This document shows positions 24,051 through 37,094 of a stretch of DNA of 64,000 nucleotides, in pieces. The stretch spans positions 13,504,811 through 13,568,810 of the forward strand of contig OY754972.1 in assembly GCA_963576475.1 (NCBI GenBank), read 5' to 3'. Position numbers and translations under genes: made by a program. How positions within the stretch are numbered: position 1 is the first letter of the stretch; every line of letters starts with the position of its first letter. The notes under the pieces are model-generated. The model had not been told where the DNA came from. It made no database searches and saw nothing but the letters and a program-made list of their open reading frames with translations. This DNA comes from Molanna angustata (taxonomy: Eukaryota; Arthropoda; Insecta; Trichoptera; Molannidae).

Positions 24051-25410
24051 TTAACACTACAGTGCTCGCGCGGGTGACATAATATATGTCACCCACTGTG
24101 TAAAATCGATATACAGTTTCTGAACGCACTGCGCTACAGTGCTGTTCTTTTCAGTATTCCTCAAGTATGAAACATACTTCCTGTCAGTAGCACGACAGTC
24201 ATTACAGAGCATTTACAGCTGCGCAGTACAGGTACAAAGTTCCTGGGTGACGTATGTCACCCTCGCGAGCTCTCGAGAAAAAACCCGAAAAGAAATAAAA
24301 TCTGATCCTGAACAAGATTTTGATAACCCGGATCAAGAAAGTAATGACTCTGATGACTACAAAGTTCCCCTATGAAGGTTAGCATCATATCAATCTCGCA
24401 ATTGAACAAAATGGAGTAAATTTAGAACCAGAGCTCACAACATGCTGACACGACCTCTAGTTCCAAAAGGTATTGCCCGAGAAGCTAAAACTTGTCCCCA
24501 TCTTTTAAAACTTTTTCAATATTCTTGTCTAATGCACAATTATTTATATTGATATAATCAAAGAAAGATATCAGAGACAAGGAGATGCAGATCCAACATT
24601 TTCACAGAAGAGGTATGCAGGTTTGCAGCCAGAAGGTCCATTTCGGCAATCCAATCAAATGTGCCGTCAATATGATGTAACGCGTAATAGCTGTCGATGA
24701 TTGCTTACATTAATTTATAATTTCGTGAATATGGCTAGTACCTATAAATTGTATGGTTATATACTAATTGAACAATTCGCTAGTAAAGTGCATTCATCGC
24801 AAATATTTTACAATAGGTCGAATTTGAACTTGTGAAACCTCTCATTACACGATGGGTATATTTATACCCAGGGGTAAAAATTAAAAGTCAAGCTTCTTCT
24901 GGAACTACAAAAATATCCAAAAGTACACAAATGCTGATTCATGGTGGAAAAGGACGAGGTGACTTTGCAGTAGAGCCCCAGATCTGAGCGCTCGGAAACA
25001 CTGCGGCAAGTGTAATAAGCGTGTTTTCCCAGACCCACCATGTGGTAGTCTGTCCCGAATGCGATGATATTATGATTGAATAGTAAAGATATATACATAA
25101 TCATTATAATGAAACGATTCCTTTGATAATTTATAATGTTCATATAGTCCAAAAACTGTGTTGATCTCAACAAGTCCAAAATATGTTATTTTTTTAGAAG
25201 TTTATTGTTTTGTTCATAATTAAATTATATACAGAAACTTTGTTTATTTTTAAGTATATGATTAAAAATAAAGCTGATTTTTAATATAACTACTTGTTTT
25301 TCTGATTTCCGTTAAATAAAATATCAAAAATTGCTAATTCTAATGGGTGACACATGTGCCCCGCGCGAGCACTCAAGGAGTACTTAAAAGCGCGAGTACT
25401 CTAGTGTTAA
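24051..25410 (+). mobile_element. Degenerate piggyBac element with TTAA target sites
   Basis: TTAA duplications stand at 24051-24054 and 25407-25410. The terminal inverted repeats are CACTACAGTGCTCGCGCG (left) and, in complement, CACTAGAGTACTCGCGC (right). Subterminal GGGTGAC-type palindromes are repeated at both ends (about 24077-24108, 24244-24262 and 25344-25362). At 1352 bp it is too short for a full transposase. Remnants include an acidic segment (EKTRKEIKSDPEQDFDNPDQ, about 24280-24340) and a C-terminal zinc motif. Confidence 0.8.
24999..25076 (+). pseudogene. piggyBac C-terminal Cys-rich domain remnant
   Basis: HCGKCNKR (25002-25013 carries C-x2-C) and, in a different frame, HHVVVCPECDD (25051-25062 carries C-x2-C) match the Cys/His-rich tail common to piggyBac transposases. 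A frame change separates the two halves, so the domain is broken. Confidence 0.5.
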
Positions 25411-25950
25411 GAAATATCAAAATTTATATAATATGTAAAATAATGTGATTTCTGATTTTGTTTCTATTTTAGCAACAACTAATCAGATATATGTTGCTCA
25501 GTTAGAGAAGTGCGGAATAAATCTATTTATATAGTGAAGATTTGAAAAAAAAATTCACTTCCTAAGTAGTCTCGGATATCTTTTCGTAATTTTCAGAAAT
25601 CGACAAATTCTTCTGAAGGAGTTGTGACTTTGTAGATATATTTTCTGCAAAAAAGGCTTTTTAGTGCAGAATGACTTTGCAGTTCAATTAATTCCAACTG
25701 AATATTGAGAGGATAACTGATTGACATTACCTACTACCTATATTGTACGAGAGATATTTTTTCAAATTGACGGGAATTTTAAAAGTTGTTCACACGGACC
25801 TCTTGTGGCCCGCGGGCCTAAAGTTGGGCGGCCATGTTGTAATGCATTGGCTTAGAATAATGCTTCCACTCTTTTCTACTATCGTCATTTTCGGGTGTAA
25901 TTTCGGGCTAATCGAAAATACAAGAGGCAATATAATAAATAACATCTTAC
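25411..25950. other. Non-coding stretch, nothing recognised
   Basis: AT-rich with a GC-richer patch near 25795-25835 (GTGGCCCGCGGGCC). ORFs of 60-82 codons on both strands overlap each other here and have no recognisable domain. Confidence 0.4.
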
Positions 25951-25959
25951 ATAGTTCAG

Positions 25960-26122
25960 CGATGAGGTTCACTACCGATTCTGAATATTAACATTTTAGG
26001 TGAGGCGAAACTGATGAAACACATGTGTTCTGCTTTCTTTTATAAGGCAATGCACACCCGATCACATGTAGCTGGCTACGCCGCATTGTGGGATATGCCG
26101 TGATAGGATGAATGAATGAAAA
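25960..26122 (+). mobile_element. Retroelement 3'-end fragment (GAAT tail), copy 2
   Basis: It shares AAGGCAATGCACACCCG, GCATTGTGGGATATGCCGTG and a GATGAATGAATGAAA tail with 23425-23575. The tail repeats suggest a non-LTR or SINE origin. Confidence 0.55.
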
Positions 26123-26817
26123 TCATTTTAAGAAAATCATTTTAATAATTACAGCAAGCAGTCTTGGTTATGGGGACAAACTATATAAAAACAGTCAACA
26201 TAATTAGTATTTACATACAAATATTTGTATAGGTACTTTGACAACAAATATTTGACATATTTGATGTCTCAAAGCACTGTGTTAAAACAAAGGTAAGTAA
26301 ATGTATAAATATGACTTATTGATTTCGCAGAAATCAAAATATTTACATTTTATACAATGTATTAAACATCAAAATTTGTCTCTCGAGGGACAAAAATACA
26401 TTTTGCGCCCATATACGAGCTTTTTAAAATGGTTATCGCTGGTTTACAGATTTGTGATAAAAGATAGTTCTGCTCGGGCAACGCCGTGCGGGTCTGCTAG
26501 CAATAAATTAATGAAAGATTGTACTCGTATTATTCAATTTCCAAACTAGATGAAGTATTTAGGTACTTAATGGTCTTGAAAAAAAAATATAATATTTACA
26601 ATATATACTGAGTTTGCTGTGAATTATATATTTTACATTACTTATATGAGTTGGTTGTGAATTATATATTTTACATTACTTATACCTACTTACACTATTT
26701 TTATCGCCACAGGTTGAGTGCAAACATTGATTAGAATTTTCTTTAGTTTGCAATCTTATAAACGGTATAATACCTAGGTGATATATTTCACAATATAATA
26801 TATTGTATGTACATAGG
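26123..26817. other. Non-coding stretch with a 38-bp direct repeat
   Basis: Two copies of a 38-bp unit (GAGTT.G.TGTGAATTATAT...) lie at 26610-26647 and 26648-26685. A LINE-tail-like word (CGGGCAACGCCGTGCGGGTC) is at about 26475-26500. No gene is supported. Confidence 0.5.
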
Positions 26818-26844
26818 TATATATATATATATATATATATACAA

Positions 26845-26880
26845 AGCGCCCTTGAGGTGAGTTTTCACGAAAACGGCGCT
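26845..26880 (+). repeat. Hairpin cassette inside TA tract
   Basis: The arms AGCGCC (26845-26850) and GGCGCT (26875-26880) can pair, with an inner GTGA/TCAC stem and a following GAAAAC. It sits between a short TA run (26818-26840) and the giant TA array. It resembles, but does not match, a hammerhead core. Confidence 0.5.
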
Positions 26881-26895
26881 ATATAAATTGTCCAA

Positions 26896-27498
<603 letters not shown>

Positions 27499-27522
27499 AT
27501 ATTTGATGTTTTCACGGGTGAA

Positions 27523-28209
<687 letters not shown>

Positions 28210-28295
28210 TTTCAGGCTCTCGCGGAGGGGTGTAAATGATGTATCCGTTTCTCGGGTACTCCGCGTCGTGTTCGTTTGGTTTCTAGTGAAACCTT

Positions 28296-28341
28296 GTCTT
28301 CGACGTTTCAGCCGTACGTTGACGGCCATCCTCAGGAAGTC
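28296..28341 (-). ncRNA. Hammerhead ribozyme-like motif (left arm)
   Basis: The exact mirror copy of the motif at 28430-28475, read on the minus strand. The two ribozymes are divergently placed about the palindrome centre. Confidence 0.6.
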
Positions 28342-28429
28342 AGGTGCTTCGTCTGTAGTCTCTGGCTGCGGCGAGGAGGGTTGGTAAAAACCCTCCTCGC
28401 CGCAGCCAGAGACTACAGACGAAGCACCT

Positions 28430-28475
28430 GACTTCCTGAGGATGGCCGTCAACGTACGGCTGAAACGTCGAAGAC
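28430..28475 (+). ncRNA. Hammerhead ribozyme-like motif (right arm)
   Basis: Stem I GACUUC (28430-28435) can pair with GAAGAC (28470-28475) with one mismatch. The catalytic box CUGAGGA (28436-28442) fits the CUGANGA consensus. Stem II pairs GGCCGU (28444-28449) with ACGGCU (28456-28461). GAAA is at 28462-28465 and the GUC cleavage triplet at 28467-28469. Stem III is only the minimal AC/GU, as reported for Penelope-like element hammerheads that work as dimers. Activity is inferred, not shown. Confidence 0.6.
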
Positions 28476-28529
28476 AAGGTTTCACTAGAAACCAAACGAA
28501 CACGACGCGGAGTACCCGAGAAACGGATA

Positions 28530-28890
<361 letters not shown>

Positions 28891-29930
28891 ACTAGTTGCA
28901 TGTAACACATGAGATCCAACTGTCGACAGCGATAGTATGTATAGTTGAAGAATAAGTACCAAACCCATAAATACAAATTATTTATTATTTTATGATATTT
29001 AGTTTTCTATACAACACATGTACCTAGGTAGTCAAGATAGGATAGTATGGAGGTCAGTCTTTTTTTCCTACCCGGAATATGAAAACAGCATGATGGTATA
29101 TGTATATTGTATGTTTAGAGATGAAGTATCTAACTATTAAGTCTTCTTTGATATTGTGTATAGGTGACTACCATACAAATTGTATGAAGCGATGTCGTCA
29201 CTAAATTCAATTTTTATAAAAATTGTTAAAAAAAATTTGAGATGTACTACTACAATGTTTATATTTTTTATATAAAATTAAATTATCTAGTTGGGGTGTT
29301 TCGGCTTTTTTCGATATTTAAAAAAAAATGGAAATATAGGCAGTTAAACTCATAAATTTATCATAAAAAAATACTTTTCTTAATAAAAAATGTTTGAGAA
29401 ACCCTGGAATTTTTTTGAAAAAACTTTTGAGATTTTGTATTTGTCTATGTTTATACGAATTTTCAGCGTTCTAGCTTTTATGGTTTCTGAGATATAGGGA
29501 AAAATAAAATAAAAATTCAAAAGTTGATAGCCCCTGACTGAAACAAAAATTCAAAATTCCGAGTATAAAAGTTTTGTAGGCCTGTAACTATTTATATATT
29601 CTGAAATTTTAGGCTCTGTAAATTGAGCGGATCAAAAGTTATAAGGGGGGGACGGACACACACACACAGACATACACACACACAGACACACACACACACA
29701 CACACACACAGACACACACAGACACACGAAATGTTCTACTCCGAATTCTGAGTAAATCCGTGTATGGAACATATATGCTGCGAAGCCTCTAAGTTGGTGT
29801 TTTTTGACTTCAAAGTTGGAAAAGCCGTGAAAAAAGTAGACCTCTCCATACAATTCTCGCGTATTCTGGCTTGATACATTGTCGATATGTTAAGAGAACA
29901 AAGTTCTCCTGAACAAATCGACAGTTGGAA
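28891..29930 (+). mobile_element. 1.04-kb TE, tandem copy 1
   Basis: It begins ACTAGTTGCATGTAACACAT, with the inverted-repeat word ATCCAACTGTCGA 23 bp in. It carries a CA/CAGA microsatellite (29656-29727) and ends AATCGACAGTTGGA. Non-coding; ORFs are microsatellite-derived. It is separated from copy 2 by a 36-bp unique linker. Confidence 0.85.
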
Positions 29931-29966
29931 TACTGTAATTGGATCTGTACTCTCATTTTTTTTAAC

Positions 29967-31010
29967 ACTAGTTGCATGTAACACATGAGATCCAACTGTC
30001 GATAGCGATAGTATGTATAGTTGAAGAATATGTACCAAACTATAAACCCATAGATACAAATTATTGAATATTTTCAGATATTTTGTTTTCTATACAACAT
30101 ATGTAGGTATGTATGTCAAGATAGGATAGTATGGAGGAAGATCCTTTTTCCTACCCAGAATATGCAAATAGCATGATGGTATGTATGTATGTTTGGAGAT
30201 GACGTATCAAACTATTAAGTCTTCTTACATATTGTGTATAGGCGACTGCCATACAAAATGTATGAAGCGATGTCGTCACTAAATTCAATTTTTAAAAAAA
30301 TTGAAAAAAAAAAATTGAGATCTTCTACTACAATGTTAATATTTTTTATAGAAAATTAAATTATCTAGTTGGGGTGTTTCGGCTTTTTTCGATAATTGTA
30401 AAAGTTTTGGAAATATAGACAGTTAAACTCATAAATTTATCATAAAAAAAATATTTTTCTTAATAAAAAATGTTTGAGAAACCCTGGAATTTTTTTGAAA
30501 AAATTGATTTGAGATTTTGTATTTTTCTATGTTTGTACCAATTTTCAGCGTTCTAGCGTTTATGGTTTCTGAGATATATGGAAAAATAAAATAAAAATTC
30601 AAAAGTTGATAACCCCTGACTGAAACAAAAATTCAAAATTCCGAGTATAAAAGTTTTGTAGGCCTGTAACTGTTTATATATTCTGAAATTTTAGGCTCTG
30701 TAAATTGAGCGGATCAAAAGTTATAAGGGGGGGACGGACACACAGACACACAGACACACACACACACAGACACACACACACACAGACACACACACACACA
30801 GACACACGAAATGTTCTACTCCGAATTCTGAGTAAATCCGTGTATGGAACATATATGCTGCGAAGCCTCTAAGTTGGTGTTTTTTGACTTCAAAGTTGGA
30901 AAAGCCGTGAAAAAAGTAGACCTCTCCATACAATTCTCGCGTATTCTGGCTTGATACATTGTCGATATGTTAAGAGAACAAAGTTCTCCTGAACAAATCG
31001 ACAGTTGGAT
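29967..31010 (+). mobile_element. 1.04-kb TE, tandem copy 2
   Basis: Same structure as copy 1 and nearly identical over the body; the microsatellite is at 30735-30807. It ends with AATCGACAGTTGGAT and is followed after 3 bp by copy 3. Confidence 0.85.
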
Positions 31011-31013
31011 AAA

Positions 31014-32061
31014 ACTAGTTGCATGTAACACATGAGATCCAACTGTCGATAGCGATAGTATGTATAGTTGAAGAATATGTACCAAACTATAAACCCATAG
31101 ATACAAATTATTGAATATTTTCAGATATTTTGTTTTCTATACAACATATGTAGGTATGTATGTCAAGATAGGATAGTATGGAAGAAGATCCTTTTTCCTA
31201 CCCAGAATATGCAAATTGCATGATGGTTTGTATGTATGTTTGGAGATGAAGTAACAAACTATTAAGTCTTCTTACATATTGTGTATAGGCGACTGCCATA
31301 CAAAATGTATGAAGCGATGTCGTCACTAAATTCAATTTTTAAAAAAATTGTTAAAAAAAAATTGAGATCTTCTTCTACAATGTTAATATTTTTTATAGAA
31401 AATTAAATTATCTAGTTGGGGTGTTTCGGCTTTTTTCGATAATTGTAAAAGTTTTGGAAATATAGGCAGTTAAACTCATAAATTTATCATAAAAAAAATA
31501 TTTTTCTTAATAAAAAATGTTTGAGAAACCCTGGAATTTTTTTGAAAAAACTAATTTGAGATTTTGTATTTGTCTATGTTTGTACCAATTTTCAGCGTTC
31601 TACCGTTTATGGTTTCTGAGATATATGGAAAAATAAAATAAAAATTCAAAAGTTGATTACCCCTGACTGAAACAAAAATTCAAAATTCCGAGTATAAAAG
31701 TTTTGTAGGCCTGTAACTGTTTATATATTCTGAAATTTTAGGCTCTGTAAATTGAGCGGATCAAAAGTTATAAGGGGGGGACGGACACACAGACACACAG
31801 ACTCACACACAGACACACACACAGACACACACACAGACACACACACACACAGACACACGAAATGTTCTACTCCGAATTCTGAGTAAATCCGTGTATGGAA
31901 CATATATGCTGCGAAGCCTCTAAGTTGGTGTTTTTTGACTTCAAAGTTGGAAAATCCATGAAAAAAGTAGACCTCTCCATACAATTCTCGCGTATTCTGG
32001 CTTGATACATTGTCGATATGTTAAGAGAACAAAGTTCTCCTGAACAAATCGACAGTTGGAT
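31014..32061 (+). mobile_element. 1.04-kb TE, tandem copy 3
   Basis: Same structure; the microsatellite is at 31783-31859 with a different CA/GA phase pattern from its neighbours. A 10-bp AT linker follows. Confidence 0.85.
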
Positions 32062-32071
32062 TAATTTAATA

Positions 32072-33114
32072 ACTAGTTGCATGTAACACATGAGATCCAA
32101 CTGTCGATAGCGATAGTATGTATAGTTGAAGAATATGTACCAAACTATAAACCCATAGATACATATTATTATTGAATATTTTCAGATATTTTGTTTTCTA
32201 TACAACATATGTAGGTATGTATGTCAAGATAGGATAGTATGGAGGAAGATCCTTTTTCCTACCCAGAATATGCAAATAGCATGATGGTATGTATGTATGT
32301 TTGGAGATGACGTATCAAACTATTAAGTCTTCTTACATATTGTGTATAGGCGACTGCCATACAAAATGTATGAAGCGATGTCGTCACTAAATTCAATTTT
32401 TAAAAAAATTGTTAAAAAAAAATTGAGATCTTCTACTACAATGTTAATATTTTTTATAGAAAATTAAATTATCTAGTTGGGGTGTTTCGGCTTTTTTCGA
32501 TAATTGTAAAAGTTTTGGAAATATAGGCAGTTAAACTCATAAATTTATCATAAAAAAAATATTTTTCTTAATAAAAAATGTTTGAGAAACCCTGGAATTT
32601 TTTTGAAAAAACTAATTTGAGATTTTGTATTTTTCTATGTTTGTACCAATTTTCAGCGTTCTAGCGTTTATGGTTTCTGAGATATATGGAAAAATAAAAT
32701 AAAAATTCAAAAGTTGATAACCCCTGACTGAAACAAAAATTCAAAATTCCGAGTATAAAAGTTTTGTAGGCCTGTAACTGTTTATATATTCTGAAATTTT
32801 AGGCTCTGTAAGTTGAGCGGATCAAAAGTTATAAGGGGGGGACGGACACACAGACACACACACACACAGACACACAGACACACAGACACACACACAGACA
32901 CACAGACACACGAAATGTTCTACTCCGAATTCTGAGTAAATCCGTGTATGGAACATATATGCTGCGAAGCCTCTAAGTTGGTGTTTTTTGACTTCAAAGT
33001 TGGAAAAGCCGTGAAAAAAGTAGACCTCTCCATACAATTCTCGCGTATTCTGGCTTGATACATTGTCGATATGTTAAGAGAACAAAGTTCTCCTGAACAA
33101 ATCGACAGTTGGAT
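32072..33114 (+). mobile_element. 1.04-kb TE, tandem copy 4
   Basis: Last copy of the head-to-tail array, ending AATCGACAGTTGGAT at 33114; the microsatellite is at 32844-32912. Unrelated sequence follows. Confidence 0.85.
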
Positions 33115-34560
33115 TATGAACACTGTGTATTTTTTTATAAGTGTTTAATTTTTATTTTGACTTTTAGGATATTATATCATCCCGCAATGTTAAGGCAGCG
33201 AGAACCGAGCGCCGCACACCTCTATCTTATACCAGTAAACTCTCGTGACTTATTTTATATTTATGCTCTGTCTCACATACGAGAGAGAGAACACATGGAT
33301 AATTTTTAAAATGTCGAGTATAGATGCCGCACAAACTTCTCGAGCCTTTTCGTCGTGGAGGGGTACGGTTTGCACATACCTATACCAACCAAGCAAAAAG
33401 AAACATACTATTTGCGCACCAACGTGACGGATTCAGGTTGTTTTTTGATAACTATACACGGTATTCATATCATTTTTATCACTAGTAACTGCATTTTTCA
33501 TTTATTCTGTAACCAATTTTTTTAACTGTTACCTTATGTTTCTAATATATTTTTGATTTGATAAATCTAAGAATATAATATTGTCTCTTACACACTACTT
33601 ACTTCCTTTTTTTCAATATTGTGTTGGATAGTTTTCTTAGCAAAATACTTTTTTTATTAGAAGTTGTCTTCTGATAACTATATCTGCAATGGTTATAAGG
33701 CACAAGGTTCGTATGAGTATATAAAATATAGGCTGTTTGTCTACATCACTAAGGACATGACATGTATTTAATTTGTTTTCTTATTGTACCTACATATTAC
33801 ATGCATATATTATCTTACATTGGACGGTTTATTGGCATTCGGCAATTTATACAATCAACTAGGTATAAAGAAGATAAAAATTGCGGGTATTATAAAGCAA
33901 ACGCTTACGAAAAATAAACGTGAACATTGCGATAATCATTACAACTGAAAAAAAAAATATTATTGTACATTCATATTACATTACTATTATTCATATGAAT
34001 ACAATAATATGGATGTGCGTAGGAAAACCATTATGTCCCAGTATGTATGTACGTAGTATGTTATTATGGAAAATTTACCATTTCAGCCGTTAACAATGAG
34101 GTATGATTGTTATTGTTCGGAATATTTATTGTGTTTAAAAATATACATTTCAGTTGGTCGCTAAGACATACATAAATTGCAGGCGGGTTGAGGAGTGTTG
34201 CGCAAAATGCACGCTCTCCTGTCCTTCTGGGAATCTGGAGGAAGACACCCATGGAAGCAGACATTAGGCACCAGGCGCTAGGTGTGGTGTGTCTCCGTGT
34301 GCGAGTATGTGTGTGTGTGTATGTGTCGCCACGAAGGTGGATAATAATAATGATTGGTAATAACGAGTCAGGCTGGCGGACGCGTGGGAGGTCACACACA
34401 AAGGAACGAGGACGAGGCGACGACTAAACTTCTTGTGAACCCTTCGTACCTTGGCCGCAGAATACCCGATGCAGATTAACAAAAGATCTCGATCAATTGG
34501 AAATTCAACAGGAGGCTGAATCTATTCACATGTAAAAGAAATTATATGGTGAAACAATAT
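33115..34560. other. Intergenic stretch with a GT microsatellite
   Basis: No recognised gene. An interrupted GT run is at 34282-34326, inside a GC-richer segment (34180-34440) whose ORFs on both strands are low complexity. A 60-codon ORF at 33245-33427 has no recognisable domain. Confidence 0.45.
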
Positions 34561-34564
34561 GCCA

Positions 34565-34760
34565 TTTTAAATATTTATTTATTTATATAAACTTTATGTA
34601 CAAGTTCACAAAGGCGGATTTATTGCCATGAGGCAATACTTCCAACCAACACGAGCAACGTGAAGTCTCTTAAGATAAATTAGTGCAATATGTAGATGTT
34701 TAGTGAGAAATAAAGAAAAAAATACATAGAAAAAAGCAAAGAGAAAAATAAGGCCGGTAC
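34565..34760 (+). mobile_element. SINE 3'-domain fragment
   Basis: GCGGATTTATTGCCATGAGG followed by CAATACTTCCAACC matches the body of the second SINE family (compare 20830-20860), here without a tRNA-like head. It is preceded by a TATTTATTTATATAA run. Confidence 0.45.
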
Positions 34761-36008
34761 GGAAGGACATAGAAGGAAATTAAGGAACTACTTGACAGAT
34801 ATTTTTTTTTAAAGTTTATTTTCAAATATTTGTATGGATTGCAACGACGTAACTTCATCACTTGGGCCATGCCATAGTCTAGTTGATTGTACTTGAAAAA
34901 AAGAGCTTAAAACTTATGTATTGTTAATGGGGATAGCTAGTGTGGTACGTTCAGCAGATCGAAGGGGTAGGCCGTAATTCGGCAGGAAAACGACGTTATT
35001 TTTTAAATATTATGGTGAATAGGGGTTATAAGTAATGACAGTAGGTGACAGATACGACGATCTCGTATCTTTGGCCAACTTCCTTAAAAAATATGAAGAA
35101 AAATATGTGAATTGTCATAAGTGAATCAATAAAATTGGTTATCTTTTACTGTAATGTCTCTTGTAAAAGAAAACGAATCACAAAAAAACATTATATTACG
35201 ATAAGACAAACTTTCTACAACAACATACGAATAAGAGAAAAAAGGAATGGTTTGTTAATTATTAGGTAATAAAAATCTTATTTTTTATAACTGTAAAATT
35301 CTTCGTTAAAAATTATTATTATTATTTTTTTTTTCAATATTAGACACTGTCACTTCATGGTAGAACTCCATAATCAATTAAAAATATGAAAAAAACTAGT
35401 AAAAAATTAGACAAACTTGAAATATTAGAGATAAATAGAGTAAAATGTAACAGCAACGTTCCTTTGATTAACACACAAATAGATTTTAATACTTCTCCAT
35501 TATTATTACCATTAGAATAGTTAATTTCGGGTTTTTCTGTTGGCCATTATTTAATATAATTGCTGTCCTTTTAATACAATATTTGTATATTCATTCCTTC
35601 ACTTCAATTTTATTTTTATTATACCTGCATACATATTTACCTTAATGTCTTTCGGGTATTTAATTTTTGCCCCCTTCCATATCTATTGCCCCCTTCCATA
35701 TCTATTGTTGTTATCCTCTTTGTGAATCTATATATGGATGGTCTTCATCATTATTGTTCACCATTCTGACGATGCTCATCATAGAGCGATACCGGTGAAT
35801 GGGAGTCGCGTTTGCGAAAAATTTAAGTAGAACGTAAAATTAAATATAATTTTTTTCATAGTTTTAATTAAAAATGATTATTGTTTAGATATTTTTTATG
35901 TTAAATAATACTTTAATTAACCTATAAATACGTATGAATAGTCGGTACGTTAAAATAGGAATGGCAAATGCTCTATGAGTCCAAAAAAATGTTTAGTAGG
36001 TGGGTCGT
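34761..36008. other. AT-rich intergenic stretch
   Basis: No gene. A 20-bp direct duplication (CCCCCTTCCATATCTATTG) is at about 35670-35707. Otherwise nothing recognised. Confidence 0.4.
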
Positions 36009-37094
36009 TATCAAATTTAGTGCAGCCAATTTGTCTCCCAGGAAAAAAATCCTTTATAATTAATTACTTACATCAAAACCCTATTTTTTTTATCATAAAT
36101 ACAAATTACATCGCTGTAGTAAACATTAATAATAATCTTGAATCTATTTTTACAACAATGTGGTAATTCCCCGTAACAGTTGTTTTCCCTACAAACCCCT
36201 CAACGTGTCCCAGACATCAGAGCAGTACATTTAGAATAATTTAACTTGATATTCTCTTATAAATCAATATAAATTTGAGGGTAAAATTAGCATGTAGAAA
36301 CTACAAATTTATAAATTACGTATTTAAGAGGGTGACTGCTGACAACGTACCTATTTTTTCAATTTGAATTTGCATCATTACTACAAAACGAATCATTTCA
36401 GAGTTTCTCAAACTTTTTTTATTAAGAAATTTTTTTTATGATAAATTTATGTGTTTAACTGCCTATATTTCCAAAGTTTTTAAAAATATCGAAAAAAGCC
36501 GAAACACCCCAACTAGATAATTTAATTTTCTATAAAAAATATTAACATTGTATTACATAGCACATCTCAAATTTTTTTAACAACTTTTATAAAAATTGAA
36601 TTTAGTGACAACATTAGCCTACACACAATATCTAAGAAGACTAAAAAGTTTGATACTAATCTCCAAACATACATACATACCATCATGCTGTTTTCATATT
36701 TTGGGTAGGAAAAAAGGACTGACCTCCATACTATCCTATCTTTACACACATACCTACATGCGTTGTATAGAAAACAAGATATCTTAAAATATTCAATAAT
36801 TTGGATTTATGGGTTTATAGTTTGGTACTTATTCTTCAACTATACATACTATCGCTATCGACAGTTGGATCTCATGTGTTACATGCAACTAGTTTCATAA
36901 ACTTTGTTAAGTTTGTAGGAAAAACAACTTTATTACGGGGAATGACCACATTGTTTGTTTTAAAAAAGTGGTAAAATAGATTCAAGATTATTATTGTTTA
37001 TAATATTTTTTACTACTGCAGTGTATTTTGTATTTATGTTAAAAAAATAAGTTTTTTTCTTGGGGGACAAAATTAGCTGCACTTAATTTGAAAA
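36009..37094. repeat. Large inverted repeat split by a TE
   Basis: The left arm 36009-36197 (CAAATTTAGTGCAGCC...AATAATCTTGAATC...CTACAAAC) and right arm 36911-37094 are diverged inverted copies of about 185 bp. They are likely the ends of a foldback/MITE-type element. The loop contains the truncated 1.04-kb TE copy at 36398-36893. Confidence 0.7.
36398..36893 (-). mobile_element. 1.04-kb TE family, truncated minus copy
   Basis: Left half of the family in reverse, from GAGTTTCTCAAAC to the terminus at 36893 (ATCGACAGTTGGATCTCATG...CTAGT). The microsatellite and right half are absent. Confidence 0.75.

Noticed and set aside
29632..33123. Repeated minus-strand ORFs (MYGEVYFFHGFSNFEVKK..., with VCVCVC tails)
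   Set aside because: They fall in the 1.04-kb TE copies and run through the CA microsatellite, with variable ends in each copy and no domain.
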